64,000 nt of DNA from Paraburkholderia gardini. GTDB lineage: Bacteria; Pseudomonadota; Gammaproteobacteria; Burkholderiales; Burkholderiaceae. A program made the position numbers and the translations under genes. The number at the start of each line of letters is the position of its first letter. The stretch's first letter is position 1. Shown piece by piece: positions 8,346-17,914 of the stretch. Below the pieces are notes generated by a model that did not search any database, was not told where the DNA came from, and saw only the letters and a program-made list of their open reading frames with translations. The stretch covers positions 121,076 to 185,075 of the forward strand of contig NZ_CAJQYY010000011.1 of assembly GCF_907164575.1 (NCBI RefSeq), in the 5' to 3' direction.

Positions 8346-9581
8346 TTACTGCGGGGCTGTTCCGTCGATGTGAACGTGTCGCACGCTGGATTGATACAGC
8401 AGAATCAGCGACACCCAGACGATACCGTACAGAAACATGAAGCAACTCGAGCGAACGCCAAGCCAGTCAAGAATCACACCGAAAAGGATCGGTAGCAGGA
8501 AGCCACCCAGCCCGCCAGCCAGTCCGACGATGCCGGTGACGACGCCCATCTGCTCCGGAAAGTCGTCGGCGACGTACTTGAACGTCGACGCCATACCGAA
8601 CGCGAACACCGCGCCGAGAATGAACAGCAGTGCGATGAAGACCGGCACGCCAAGATGGATATGAAAACTGCGCGGGCCGTCGATCGTGCTCACCACGAAC
8701 GAAGTGTCCGGGTACGACAACAGGAAGAGACATACCCACGCGACCCACAATCCCCACCACGTCACCTTATGCGCACCGAAGCGGTCGGACAGGGTGCCGC
8801 CGAGCGCGCGCAACACCGATCCCGGCAGCGAAAAGCCGGCGGCCAGCGCCGCCGCAGTGACGACCGAAAAGCCGAATTCGCCCTTCAGATACTGTGGGAT
8901 CCACAGTGATAGCGCGGTGAAACCGCCGAAGCAGATCGAGTAATACTGGCAGTACCTCCATATCCTGGAGTCCTTCAGAACCCGAAACTGCCTGTACCAC
9001 GGCCCCGACGTCTTACCTGCGCCCGGGTCGGTAGCGGAGCCCAGCCAGAAGATCAGCGCGGTGACGAGGAGCGCGATCGCATAGATCTTCGGGACAGCGC
9101 GCCAGCCCCATGCCGCCTGCAGCGAAGGCGTGATGAACAGATTCACGGCGGCGCCGACCGTGCCGGCGCCAAAGAATCCCATCGCGAAGCCACGCTTTTC
9201 GGGCGGGAAGAACCGCGCGACATACGGCGTTCCTACTGCGAACGATGCGCCAACCGCGCCGAGACACAGGCCGATCGCGAGGAACTGCCAGAACGCCGTC
9301 GCGTATGCGATCAGGAACACGGGGATGGCGCAGAGGACCAGCAACAGCGTCATCACCACGCGACCGCCGAAACGGTCCGTCCAGATTCCCAGCGGCACAC
9401 GCAATAGTGCGCCAGTCAGAACCGGCGTGGCCGTCAGCAGCCCGAATTGCGTGCTGTTCAGTCCAAGCTCGGTTCGTAGTTCGATGCCGAGCACGCCGAA
9501 CATCATCCATACGACAAAGCAGACCAGAAATGCCAAAGTCGTGACACATAGAACTACCATGGGACTTCTTCGTGAACTCAT
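8346..9581 (-). CDS. narK: Nitrate/nitrite transporter, MFS (NNP) family
   Basis: A 411-residue, 12-helix major facilitator of the nitrate/nitrite porter family. The first half carries GIWTDRFGGR and the NNP-family nitrate signature region GFAMGFFGAGTVGAAVN; the second half carries the related GVVTGIVGLAGGLGGFLLP. It would import nitrate and/or exchange nitrite for the NarGHI enzyme. The frame extends 8 codons further (9605), but the ATG at 9581 has GGAG 6 nt upstream and is preferred. It lies 91 bp downstream of the parvulin gene, in the same direction as narGHJI. Whether it is NarK1-like (symport) or NarK2-like (antiport) cannot be decided by eye. Confidence 0.93.
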   Translation of the reverse strand: MSSRRSPMVVLCVTTLAFLVCFVVWMMFGVLGIELRTELGLNSTQFGLLTATPVLTGALLRVPLGIWTDRFGGRVVMTLLLVLCAIPVFLIAYATAFWQFLAIGLCLGAVGASFAVGTPYVARFFPPEKRGFAMGFFGAGTVGAAVNLFITPSLQAAWGWRAVPKIYAIALLVTALIFWLGSATDPGAGKTSGPWYRQFRVLKDSRIWRYCQYYSICFGGFTALSLWIPQYLKGEFGFSVVTAAALAAGFSLPGSVLRALGGTLSDRFGAHKVTWWGLWVAWVCLFLLSYPDTSFVVSTIDGPRSFHIHLGVPVFIALLFILGAVFAFGMASTFKYVADDFPEQMGVVTGIVGLAGGLGGFLLPILFGVILDWLGVRSSCFMFLYGIVWVSLILLYQSSVRHVHIDGTAPQ

Positions 9582-9672
9582 AACTGCTCCAGAGCAGGAC
9601 GACAACGATAACGGCTACATGTGGACGTCATCGGTCAGGATGGGTGCGACGGGCAAACGCTACGGCCAGCCA

Positions 9673-10470
9673 CTATTGCAACAACAGGCCCGGGCGCACA
9701 TCCAGAGCGATGCCGCGCAGTTCGGCGCTGGATGCGAGCAAGGTCAGATATTGCTGAATCGACTTGTGCCGGACATGACCGGAGAGATAGCGTTCGATGG
9801 TCGCCTGCACCGCTTCAAACGGAAGGACTTCACCCGCGACGCGACGCTCCACCCAGACAATATGAAAGCCATAACGCGTATTGACGAGCCCCGGAAGCAG
9901 GCCGATGTGCTGGTTGCCGAAAATGGCTGCCTCGAATTCCGGCACGCTCTCGCCACGGATCAACTGCCCCAGATTTCCGCCGACCTGCCCGGACGGACAA
10001 TTGGACAACGTCCGGGCGAGCGCATCGAACCGGTCGGGATGCTGTGCGAGCTCGCGGTGCGCTTCTTCGGCGCGCGCGCGGACCCGCGTCATCGCGGCCT
10101 TTTCGGTGAGCGCAAAGAGGATGTGGCGCGCGAAGACCAGATCCGGACTGCGGAATCTCTGCATGTTCGCTGCGTAGTAGCGCTGGCATTCCTCTGCGGA
10201 CGGAACCGGCATCGCGCATTCCAGCTCCAGCAGACGGTCGACTGTCTCATCGTCGAGACCGGCGCCGTTCGCCAGCAAACCTGTTGCGGCGGCGCGCTGG
10301 GACAGCAGTTCACGTACCACCAGCGCCCGTCGCGCAGCGTGATCGGGATCTGGTTCGTCCGCGTGCAACGCGGATTCCGCCGCAATGGCAGCGCTTTCGA
10401 TCACGGTACCGTTGACGCTAAGCACGTCAGGCGTGGCGGGCGCGGGTGAAATATCGCAGTTTGCCGACAT
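9673..10470 (-). CDS. Parvulin-type peptidyl-prolyl cis-trans isomerase of the nar operon (NifM-like)
   Basis: This 265-residue protein has an N-terminal helical region and a C-terminal PpiC-type rotamase domain at about residues 110-225: FARHILFAL, then LARTLSNCPSGQVGGNLGQL, then VPEFEAAIF and NTRYGFHIVWVERR. There is no evident signal peptide, so it should act in the cytoplasm. Its position, 15 bp after narI, suggests it helps fold or mature the cytoplasmic nitrate reductase subunits, as NifM does for nitrogenase iron protein; that role is inferred. AGGAA lies upstream of the ATG at 10470. Confidence 0.88.
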   Translation of the reverse strand: MSANCDISPAPATPDVLSVNGTVIESAAIAAESALHADEPDPDHAARRALVVRELLSQRAAATGLLANGAGLDDETVDRLLELECAMPVPSAEECQRYYAANMQRFRSPDLVFARHILFALTEKAAMTRVRARAEEAHRELAQHPDRFDALARTLSNCPSGQVGGNLGQLIRGESVPEFEAAIFGNQHIGLLPGLVNTRYGFHIVWVERRVAGEVLPFEAVQATIERYLSGHVRHKSIQQYLTLLASSAELRGIALDVRPGLLLQ

Positions 10471-10485
10471 GGGGAATTCCTCGCG

Positions 10486-11172
10486 TTAGCGCTTGCGAAC
10501 GATCTGGTGAGGACGAACCAGGAAACTCACCGTCGCCATGCCGCTCCAGATGTGAACGAGGCGGGTGAATGGGGAAATGAGGAATATCGTGAAGCCGAGC
10601 GCAATATGGGTCTTGTAGACGAGCGGCGCCTGGAGGATGAGGTCCGCGGTGCCCGGTTGAAACGTGACGATACCCTTCACATAGTCGCTCAGGGTTTCGA
10701 ACATCGCGCCGTCCATATGCGCCAGTGACAGTGGAATCGTGGCCAGCCCGAGTGCCAGTTGCAGCCACAGCATCACCAGCACGAGGATGTCCGCATGAGC
10801 ACTGTTGATGCGAATGCGCGGATCGGACAGACGCCGGTACACCAGGATCGACAGGCCGATGATCGCGATGATGCCCGCGATGCCGCCCACCCCAACCGCG
10901 AGCCATTGATGCTGCGAGGCGTTCAGGAAGGGCGACACCATCCAGTGAGGCGCGAGGAAACCGGCGAAGTGTCCGCCGACCACGGTCAGCACGCCGACGT
11001 GGAACAGATTGCTGCCAAGGCGCAGTTGACGGCGCCTGAGCAGTTGCGACGAATCGCTCTTCCAGGTGTACTGCTCGCGATCGAAGCGGATCAGGCTGCC
11101 GAGCAGCCAGATCGCGAGACACACATAAGGATAGATGCCAAACAGCAATGCGTTGATGAAATGCTGACTCAT
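10486..11172 (-). CDS. narI: Respiratory nitrate reductase gamma subunit (cytochrome b)
   Basis: The 228-residue protein with about five membrane helices is the quinol-oxidising di-heme cytochrome b of membrane nitrate reductase. The start MSQHFINALLFGIYPYVCLA, the segment SDSSQLLRRRQLRLGSNLFH with its heme histidine, GVLTVVGGHFAGFL and the C-terminal HIALGFTIFLISPFTRLVH are characteristic. It passes electrons from quinol to the NarH iron-sulfur clusters. The ATG at 11172 follows GGAGAAACCTC. It is separated from narJ by 96 bp, unusual in an otherwise tight operon. Confidence 0.95.
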   Translation of the reverse strand: MSQHFINALLFGIYPYVCLAIWLLGSLIRFDREQYTWKSDSSQLLRRRQLRLGSNLFHVGVLTVVGGHFAGFLAPHWMVSPFLNASQHQWLAVGVGGIAGIIAIIGLSILVYRRLSDPRIRINSAHADILVLVMLWLQLALGLATIPLSLAHMDGAMFETLSDYVKGIVTFQPGTADLILQAPLVYKTHIALGFTIFLISPFTRLVHIWSGMATVSFLVRPHQIVRKR

Positions 11173-11268
11173 GAGGTTTCTCCAGCCAGGATCCTGTTCT
11201 TTGATGCGTTGAATGTGAGCACGGAAGTCTGTCCGTTCCGGTTCATGTGACCAAGGTAATCAAGATGA

Positions 11269-11958
11269 CTAACGTGACGGTCTTTTGTCGTAAAACTGGA
11301 TCGGCTGCGGTGCCGTCGACAAAGGCGCTTGCGCGCCCAGGAAGCTCACCGGCTCCTCCTGCCACTCGCGATCGAGCGCTTCGCCGTCGATCGCGCGCGT
11401 GGTGGTGTCGTCGCATGCGGTCGCATTCGCGTTCTGCAGCGGCGCTTCGCCAGCGAGCGGCAGCAATGCGGCAACGGCCGCGAAATACGGCGTTCCGCGT
11501 TCGGCGAGCCGGGTTGCGATCTGCCGGTTGATATCGGCAATTTCGCCCAGCAGCGCGTGCGCTTGCGCCGGTGTTTCATGAGACAGGAACTCCAGGAAAA
11601 CCGGCAGATAGTCGGGTAGTTCGCCGGCGCCGAGAAACAGTCCCTTCGCTTCGTACATGGCGAGCAGGTCCACCATCGCCTGCCCACGTTCGCGCGACTC
11701 GCCGTGGACGTGTTCAAACAGATAGAGCGAACTTGCCCGGCCACGGTCGAAGATTTCGACGTAGTCTTCCTGTAGATCCAGCAACGGCCGCGCCGACAGC
11801 CGGTCGACCAGCTCGATCAGGGCTGCGCGCGTGTCTGGCGGCAAGGCGGCGTACCCGGCCAGCGCGGCGCGGATTTCGTCGAGCGCGTCGATCAGCGCCT
11901 GATCGGGATAGTCCAGTAGCGCGCCCAGCATGCTGAGAATCTGACGGTTATCGTTCAT
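11269..11958 (-). CDS. narJ: Nitrate reductase molybdenum cofactor assembly chaperone
   Basis: The 229-residue TorD/DmsD-like cytoplasmic chaperone binds the apo-NarG subunit and helps molybdenum cofactor insertion before NarGH docks to NarI. Family features are QILSMLGALLDYPD near the start, LQEDYVEIFDRGRASSLYLF, EHVHGESRERGQAMVDLL and ELPDYLPVFLEFLS. The ATG at 11958 directly abuts the narH stop codon, indicating translational coupling. Confidence 0.95.
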   Translation of the reverse strand: MNDNRQILSMLGALLDYPDQALIDALDEIRAALAGYAALPPDTRAALIELVDRLSARPLLDLQEDYVEIFDRGRASSLYLFEHVHGESRERGQAMVDLLAMYEAKGLFLGAGELPDYLPVFLEFLSHETPAQAHALLGEIADINRQIATRLAERGTPYFAAVAALLPLAGEAPLQNANATACDDTTTRAIDGEALDREWQEEPVSFLGAQAPLSTAPQPIQFYDKRPSR

Positions 11959-13500
11959 TTATTCACCCGCCGCGCGAATCGGGATGGTCTTGCGTGTCTT
12001 GTTGATGCCCTTGCGTCCGCCGAACAGGCTGCTTTCCGTGGTGCCGTCGGAACACCCGTTGCCGAACGAGAAGCCGCACGATGCGCGCAGGTCGAAGGCA
12101 TCTTCGGCATATTCGCGGTGGGCGGTCGGGATCACGAAGCGGTCTTCGTAATTGGCAATGGCCAGATACCGGTACATTTCATCGACCTGTGCGCTGCTCA
12201 GCTCGACTTCGTCCAGCAGTTCCGGACTCTCGCGACGTTCGACATGGCGTTCGCGCATGAAGGCGCGCATCGCCAGCATGCGTTTGAGGGCAAGCCGAAC
12301 CGGCGCCTCGCGACCGGCAGTGAGCAGATTGGCCAGATAGCGCAACGGGATGCGCAGCGAATCGACGTCGGGCAGCAAGCCTTTCATGCCGAGCCGGCCA
12401 TCGTTGGTGGCCGAGTTGATCGGCGAGAGCGGCGGGACGTACCAGACCATCGGCAGGGTGCGGTATTCGGGGTGAAGCGGAAAAGCGATCTTCCACTCCA
12501 TCGCCATCTTGTACACCGGTGAATGGCGTGCGGCGTCGAGCCAGTTCTCCGGCACGCCGTCACGAGCGGCCTGTTCACGTACGGCCGGGTCGTTCGGGTC
12601 GAGGAAGATCGACAGTTGCGCTTCGTACAGGTCCTGCGGGTCCTTGACCGATGCGGCTTCCTCGATCCGGTCGGCGTCGTACAGCAGCACGCCGAGATAA
12701 CGGATCCGGCCAACGCAGGTTTCCGAGCACACGGTCGGCTGACCCGCCTCGATACGCGGATAGCAGAAAATACACTTCTCCGACTTGCCGCTTTGCCAGT
12801 TGTAATAGATCTTCTTGTAGGGACACCCGGACACGCACATCCGCCAGCCGCGGCACTTGTCCTGGTCGATCAGAACGATGCCGTCTTCTTCCCGCTTGTA
12901 TATTGCGCCGGAAGGGCAGGACGCGACACAGGCGGGATTCAGGCAGTGCTCGCAAAGTCGCGGCAGGTACATCATGAAGGTGTTCTCGAACTCCCCGTAG
13001 ATGTCGGTCTGCACCTGATCGAAGTTGTAGTCGTGCTTGCGTTTCTCGAACTCGCCACCGAGAATTTCTTCCCAGTTCGGGCCGCACTGGATTTTCTCCA
13101 GGCGCTCGCCGGTGATCAGCGAACGCGGCCGGGCGACCGGTCCGACCTTGACGTCGGGCGCATCGTGCAGATGCGCATAATCGAAGGTGAACGGCTCGTA
13201 GTAGTCGTCGATCTCCGGCAGGTTCGGGTTGCCGAAGATATTGGCGAGCACACGCCACTTGCTGCCGGCGCGAAGCTCGATCTTGCCGTTCGTCTTGCGC
13301 TTCCAGCCGCCGTTCCAGCGCTCCTGGTTTTCCCAGTCCTTCGGATAGCCGACGCCCGGTTTCGTTTCGACATTGTTGAACCACGCGTACTCCATGCCTT
13401 CGCGTGAGGTCCAGACGTTCTTGCAGGTGACGGAGCAGGTATGGCAACCGATGCATTTGTCCAGATTCATCACCATACCGATCTGCGCGCGAATTTTCAT
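11959..13500 (-). CDS. narH: Respiratory nitrate reductase beta subunit (iron-sulfur)
   Basis: The 513-residue protein carries four iron-sulfur clusters that connect NarI hemes to the NarG active site. Four cysteine groups are visible: CIGCHTCSVTC near the N-terminus, CEHCLNPACVASCP, CRGWRMCVSGCP (the tryptophan replaces a cysteine, as expected for the 3Fe-4S cluster) and CIFCYPRIEAGQPTVCSETC. It acts on the cytoplasmic side of the membrane. It overlaps the end of narG by 4 bp (ATGA), a classic coupling arrangement. Confidence 0.97.
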   Translation of the reverse strand: MKIRAQIGMVMNLDKCIGCHTCSVTCKNVWTSREGMEYAWFNNVETKPGVGYPKDWENQERWNGGWKRKTNGKIELRAGSKWRVLANIFGNPNLPEIDDYYEPFTFDYAHLHDAPDVKVGPVARPRSLITGERLEKIQCGPNWEEILGGEFEKRKHDYNFDQVQTDIYGEFENTFMMYLPRLCEHCLNPACVASCPSGAIYKREEDGIVLIDQDKCRGWRMCVSGCPYKKIYYNWQSGKSEKCIFCYPRIEAGQPTVCSETCVGRIRYLGVLLYDADRIEEAASVKDPQDLYEAQLSIFLDPNDPAVREQAARDGVPENWLDAARHSPVYKMAMEWKIAFPLHPEYRTLPMVWYVPPLSPINSATNDGRLGMKGLLPDVDSLRIPLRYLANLLTAGREAPVRLALKRMLAMRAFMRERHVERRESPELLDEVELSSAQVDEMYRYLAIANYEDRFVIPTAHREYAEDAFDLRASCGFSFGNGCSDGTTESSLFGGRKGINKTRKTIPIRAAGE

Positions 13501-16500
13501 CGCTTTTCTCCCGATTCGTCATTGGCCATCGCGAGGGTCGGCGCGCCGTGAGCGAGTGTGTGCTGATGACGCGCGGCCTCGGCCGCCGACAGCACGGACG
13601 CCGGCGTCGACTCGTCCTTCCAGTCGATCGTCTTCATTTTGCGGACGATCACGAATTCATCGCGATTGGAGCCGACGGTGCCGTAGTAGTTAAAACCGTA
13701 CGAGAGCTGCGCATAGCCACCGATCATGTGGGTCGGCTTCGGCATCACGCGGGTGACCGAATTGTGAATGCCGCGCACGCCCGAGACTTCGGTGCCCGGT
13801 GTATTGATGATCTTTTCCTGCGCGTGATACATCATCACGGCACCCTCCGGAATGCGCTGACTGACGACCGCACGGGCGGCCAGCGCACCGTTCAGATTGA
13901 ACGCCTCGATCCAGTCGTTATCGACCACGCCGATCTTTTGGGCATCGATCTCGGAGATCCAGACGATCGGCCCGCCGCGCGACAGTGTCAGCATCAACAG
14001 GTTGTCGGTGTAGGTGCTGTGAATGCCCCATTTCTGATGGGGGGTCAGGAAGTTCAGCGCGATCTCCGGGTTTCCATTCGAGTGGCTGCCGGCCATGCCG
14101 GTGGTGCTGCGCGTGTCGACCGGCGGCTTGTAGACACACAGCGACTCGCCAAAGTCGCGCATCCACGCGTGGTCCTGATACAGCTGCTGGCGTCCGGACA
14201 GGGTGCGCCAGGGAATCAGCTCATGCACATTCGTATAGCCCGCGCTATAGGACACATGTTCGGATTCGATCCCGCTCCATGTCGGCGACGAAATGATCTT
14301 GCGCGGCTGCGCCTGAATATCCCGGAAGCGGATTTTTTCATCCTCGCGAGCGCGCGCGAGATGCGTGTGATCGATGCCCGTGAGCACCGACAAAGCCCGC
14401 CATGCTTTGGTCGCGACCGCACCGTTGGTTTCCGGGGCGAGCGACAGGATCACTTCGGCTGCATTGATCGCCGAGAGAATCTGCGGCCGACCGTGCGAGA
14501 CGCCGGCTTCGGCGACCGGATAATTCAGCGCCCGAAGCTGTTCGATTTCCTCGCCGGTTTGCCACGTAATGCCTTTGCCGCCGTTGCCGAACGAGTCGAG
14601 CAGCGGTCCGAGCGAGGTGAACTTGCGCCAGGTATCCGGATAGTTCCGTTCGACAACCGCAATGGTTCCCATCGTTTTTCCCGGCACCGGATCGCACTCG
14701 CCGTGACCCCAGTCGGCGATGCCCTCGGTTTGCGCGATTTCGCCGGCGCTGTCATGCTGGAGCGGCGACATCACGACGTCGCGTTCCACGCCCAGATGGC
14801 CTTCGGCCAGTTCGGAGAACCTGCGCGCGATGCCTTTATAGATCTCCCAGTCGCTTCTGGATTGCCACGCCGGGTCGACGGCCGCCGACAGCGGATGGAT
14901 GAACGGGTGCATGTCGGACGTGTTCATATCGTCCTTCTCGTACCAGGTGGCGGTCGGCAGCACGATGTCCGAATACAGGCACGTGGTGGACATTCTGAAG
15001 TCGAGCGTGACGACGAGATCGAGCTTGCCCTCGGGCGCTTTCTCGTGCCACTTCACCTCTTTGGGCAGGATGCCGGCGCTTGTACCCAGATCTTTTCCCT
15101 GCACGCCATGCTCGGCACCGAGCAGATGTTTGAGGAAGTACTCATGTCCCTTGCCGGACGATCCGAGCAGGTTCGAGCGCCAGACAAACAGGTTTCTCGG
15201 AAAATTTTCCGCTGCGTCGGGATCGACGCACGACATCTCAAGCGAGCCGTCCTTGAGACCCTTCGCGACATAAGCGGCCGCGTCGGAGCCGGCTGATGCC
15301 CGGCCGAGATCGAGCGGATTGGTCTTGAACTGCGGCGCGGACGGCAACCAGCCCATCCGTTCGGCGCGAACGTTGTAGTCGATCGGGCTGTCGGTGAATC
15401 CGCTACCATCGGCGAGCGGCGACAGCAGTTCGGTGACTTTCATCGTTTCATAGCGCCATTGATCGGTATGCGCGTAGAAAAACGACGTGCCGTTCATGAA
15501 GCGCGCCGGCCTGTGCCAGTCGGTCGCGAATGCCAGCGGCAGCCAGCCGGTTTGCGGCCGGAGCTTTTCCTGACCGACATAGTGAGACCAGCCGCCGCCC
15601 GATTTGCCGATGCAGCCGCACATGACGAGCAGGTTGATGATCGAGCGATAGCTCATGTCCATATTGAACCAGTGGTTCAAGCCGGCGCCGACGATCACCA
15701 TCGACTTGCCTTCGGTCTTGTGCGCGTTATCGGCGAATTCGCGCGCGACCGCGATGACGTCGTGTCGTTTGACACCGGTAATCTTCTCCTGCCACGCCGG
15801 TGTGTACGGGACGTCGTCGTCGAAACTGGTCGCGACGTTCGGGCCGCCGAGCCCCTGGTCCACGCCATAGTTGGCAATGAACAGGTCGTAGACCGTGGCA
15901 ACCAGAATTTCACCGGCTCGAGTGGCGATCCTGCGTACGCCGATGCGGCGCGGCAATACGCTCGCATGGCCGGTATGCGTGAAATGCGTATGTTCGACAT
16001 TGCCGAAATAGGGGAAGGCGACGTCGATTGCTTCGTCGTGCTTCTCCACGAACGACATGACCGGCCGGATCGCATTGCCGTGGACATCCTCTTCTTTCAG
16101 ATTCCATTTGCCGGCGTCGCCACCTTCCTTCTGCCCCCAGCGAAAGCCGATCGATCCGGTTGGCGCGACAGGCTTGCCGCTCAATTCATCGAACGCGACA
16201 GTTTTCCAGGCGGCGTTGTTATCCTGGACGGACGCGTCATCGAGTTCGTCTGATCTCAGGAGTCTTTCGGGCACATAGTGGTCGCCCTGTTTGACGATGC
16301 GCACGAGCAGCGGCATGTCGGTATAACGCCGGCAGTAGTCAAGGAAATACTCGTTCTTGCCGGCGACGTGAAACTCCTTGAGCACGACGTGGCCCATCGC
16401 GAGACCGAGCGCCGCGTCGGTCCCCTGCTTCGGATGCAGCCAGATGTCGCCGAACTTCGCACCCTCGGCGTAGTCGGGAAAGATCGATACGACCCGGGCG

Positions 16501-17321
16501 CCGCGATAACGTACCTCGGTCATGAAGTGGGCGTCGGGGGTGCGCGTTTGCGGCACGTTGGAGCCCCACAACATGATGAAGCTCGAGTTGTACCAGTCGG
16601 CCGATTCCGGAACGTCGGTCTGTTCGCCCCACGTCTGCGGCGACGCCGGCGGCAGGTCGCAGTACCAGTCATAAAAGCTCAGACTGACGCCGCCGATCAG
16701 CGACAGATAGCGGCTACCCGCCGCGTAGGACACCATCGACATGGCCGGTATCGGCGAGAACCCGATGATCCGGTCCGGGCCGTGTCGCTTGATGGTGTGG
16801 ATGTTCGCGGCCGCAACGATCTCGTTTATTTCGTCCCAGGTTGAGCGAACGAAGCCGCCCAGTCCACGGCGACGCGTATATGAGGCGCGGGCTTCCGGAT
16901 CATTCACGATCGCAGCCCATGCCTCCACCGGGGCGAGCGTCAGGCGCTTTTCGCGCCACTGCCTGAGCAGCGCACTGCGAACCAGCGGATATTTAAGACG
17001 ATTCGCGCTGTAGAGATACCACGAATAGGACGCACCGCGGGCACAGCCGCGCGGCTCGTGATTTGGCATATCGGGACGGGTGCGGGGGTAATCGGTCTGC
17101 TGGGTTTCCCAGGTGACGATACCGCTCTTGACATAGATCTTCCACGAACACGAACCTGTGCAGTTGACGCCGTGGGTCGAGCGCGCGATCTTGTCATGTT
17201 GCCATCGTTGCCGGTAGGCGTCTTCCCATCCGCGGTCTTCATGGGTTGTCATCCCATGACCTTCGGAGAACGTCGGCCTCGATGTGGAGAAGTACTTCAG
17301 GCGATCGATAAAGTGGCTCAT
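13497..17321 (-). CDS. narG: Respiratory nitrate reductase alpha subunit (molybdopterin)
   Basis: The 1274-residue catalytic subunit reduces nitrate to nitrite at a bis-MGD molybdenum centre on the cytoplasmic face. The FS0 cluster ligands lie in HGVNCTGSCSWK (H then C-x3-C, near residues 50-58) with the next cysteine in EPRGCARG. The Mo region WYNSSFIMLWGSNVPQTRTP contains the expected aspartate-bearing loop nearby. The RGW and GHG start-region motifs also match NarG. The ATG at 17321 has GGAG upstream on the minus strand. It is the first gene of narGHJI-ppi-narK; expression is probably oxygen- and FNR-dependent (see the box at 17729). Confidence 0.97.
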   Translation of the reverse strand: MSHFIDRLKYFSTSRPTFSEGHGMTTHEDRGWEDAYRQRWQHDKIARSTHGVNCTGSCSWKIYVKSGIVTWETQQTDYPRTRPDMPNHEPRGCARGASYSWYLYSANRLKYPLVRSALLRQWREKRLTLAPVEAWAAIVNDPEARASYTRRRGLGGFVRSTWDEINEIVAAANIHTIKRHGPDRIIGFSPIPAMSMVSYAAGSRYLSLIGGVSLSFYDWYCDLPPASPQTWGEQTDVPESADWYNSSFIMLWGSNVPQTRTPDAHFMTEVRYRGARVVSIFPDYAEGAKFGDIWLHPKQGTDAALGLAMGHVVLKEFHVAGKNEYFLDYCRRYTDMPLLVRIVKQGDHYVPERLLRSDELDDASVQDNNAAWKTVAFDELSGKPVAPTGSIGFRWGQKEGGDAGKWNLKEEDVHGNAIRPVMSFVEKHDEAIDVAFPYFGNVEHTHFTHTGHASVLPRRIGVRRIATRAGEILVATVYDLFIANYGVDQGLGGPNVATSFDDDVPYTPAWQEKITGVKRHDVIAVAREFADNAHKTEGKSMVIVGAGLNHWFNMDMSYRSIINLLVMCGCIGKSGGGWSHYVGQEKLRPQTGWLPLAFATDWHRPARFMNGTSFFYAHTDQWRYETMKVTELLSPLADGSGFTDSPIDYNVRAERMGWLPSAPQFKTNPLDLGRASAGSDAAAYVAKGLKDGSLEMSCVDPDAAENFPRNLFVWRSNLLGSSGKGHEYFLKHLLGAEHGVQGKDLGTSAGILPKEVKWHEKAPEGKLDLVVTLDFRMSTTCLYSDIVLPTATWYEKDDMNTSDMHPFIHPLSAAVDPAWQSRSDWEIYKGIARRFSELAEGHLGVERDVVMSPLQHDSAGEIAQTEGIADWGHGECDPVPGKTMGTIAVVERNYPDTWRKFTSLGPLLDSFGNGGKGITWQTGEEIEQLRALNYPVAEAGVSHGRPQILSAINAAEVILSLAPETNGAVATKAWRALSVLTGIDHTHLARAREDEKIRFRDIQAQPRKIISSPTWSGIESEHVSYSAGYTNVHELIPWRTLSGRQQLYQDHAWMRDFGESLCVYKPPVDTRSTTGMAGSHSNGNPEIALNFLTPHQKWGIHSTYTDNLLMLTLSRGGPIVWISEIDAQKIGVVDNDWIEAFNLNGALAARAVVSQRIPEGAVMMYHAQEKIINTPGTEVSGVRGIHNSVTRVMPKPTHMIGGYAQLSYGFNYYGTVGSNRDEFVIVRKMKTIDWKDESTPASVLSAAEAARHQHTLAHGAPTLAMANDESGEKR

Positions 17322-17728
17322 CTGATCGACTCCGTGGCATTCGCTGCTGGAAGTCTACGCATATTGTTCAAAATTGTGGGCATCCTGAGTTTCTCCATGA
17401 CGCTGCCGATAAACCGCATTCTGGAACGCCGGAATCTGATGGTTTCTGGATTGGGCGATCACTGCTTCTTCCGATATCGTGGACACCACCTTCACGCGCT
17501 TCGCATAAACCCGGTCGTCAGAATTCGCTGGGCCGGTGTGTCGGGGCAAGCTCAACGCTGCGGCTGGACCCCGGTATGTCCAGGCGCGGCGCGGGTAATC
17601 ATCGCGACCCTGTCGTTCAGATCGCCAGTGCGTGAATCGCAAGCCTTCTGGCCTGGAAGCAGCGCCCAGGCTGAAATCCCCATGCCGCGCGCATCCTGCT
17701 ATGAGAACTCATAAGCAGCATCGGCAAC

Positions 17729-17742
17729 TTGACCCGGGTCAA
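17729..17742 (-). promoter_or_regulatory. FNR/DNR-type binding site upstream of narG
   Basis: TTGACCCGGGTCAA is a perfect 14-bp palindrome fitting the FNR/ANR/DNR pattern TTGAY-N4-RTCAA. Read towards narG, a TCATAG -10-like hexamer lies at 17699-17704, which would put transcription start near 17692-17694, about 42 bp from the centre of the site. That is the spacing of FNR-activated class II promoters. The distance to the narG start is about 0.4 kb. Confidence 0.6.
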
Positions 17743-17863
17743 ATCGAGCCGACGAGTCTCCTAAATCCGGACGGTAACGGTAAGAACTTAGTGGGTCGAG
17801 TCTTGCATGAACTGCACTCCGTGGAAATCCATCGGACACTCAGGCGTATTCCATAATAGGTCA

Positions 17864-17890
17864 CGTTGCGATATTTGATAAATCGTAACG
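17864..17890. repeat. Imperfect inverted repeat
   Basis: Arms CGTTGCGAT (17864-17872) and ATCGTAACG (17882-17890) pair with one mismatch around an AT-rich 9-nt centre. It lies 25 bp past the end of the nucleoside-binding protein gene. It could be that gene's terminator or a regulator site; there is no T-run. Confidence 0.35.
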
Positions 17891-17914
17891 AATCATCGGA
17901 AGCCCGTGTCCTGA

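Larger units (their letters stand above)
17322..17914. other. 593-bp narG upstream region (long leader)
   Basis: No gene is recognised here. A 95-codon minus-strand frame (17355-17642) is open but has no family resemblance that I can see and no good ribosome site. The region contains a candidate FNR-type site (17729-17742) and an imperfect inverted repeat (17864-17890). If the promoter is just inside the FNR-type site, the narG mRNA would have an untranslated leader of about 370 nt. Confidence 0.5.

Noticed and set aside
13548..15296. 582-codon plus-strand ORF opposite narG
   Set aside because: Shadow of narG in a high-GC genome; no motifs.
17355..17642. 95-codon minus-strand ORF in the narG leader
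   Set aside because: No ribosome site, no family resemblance, and composition like non-coding sequence; kept only as part of the leader description.
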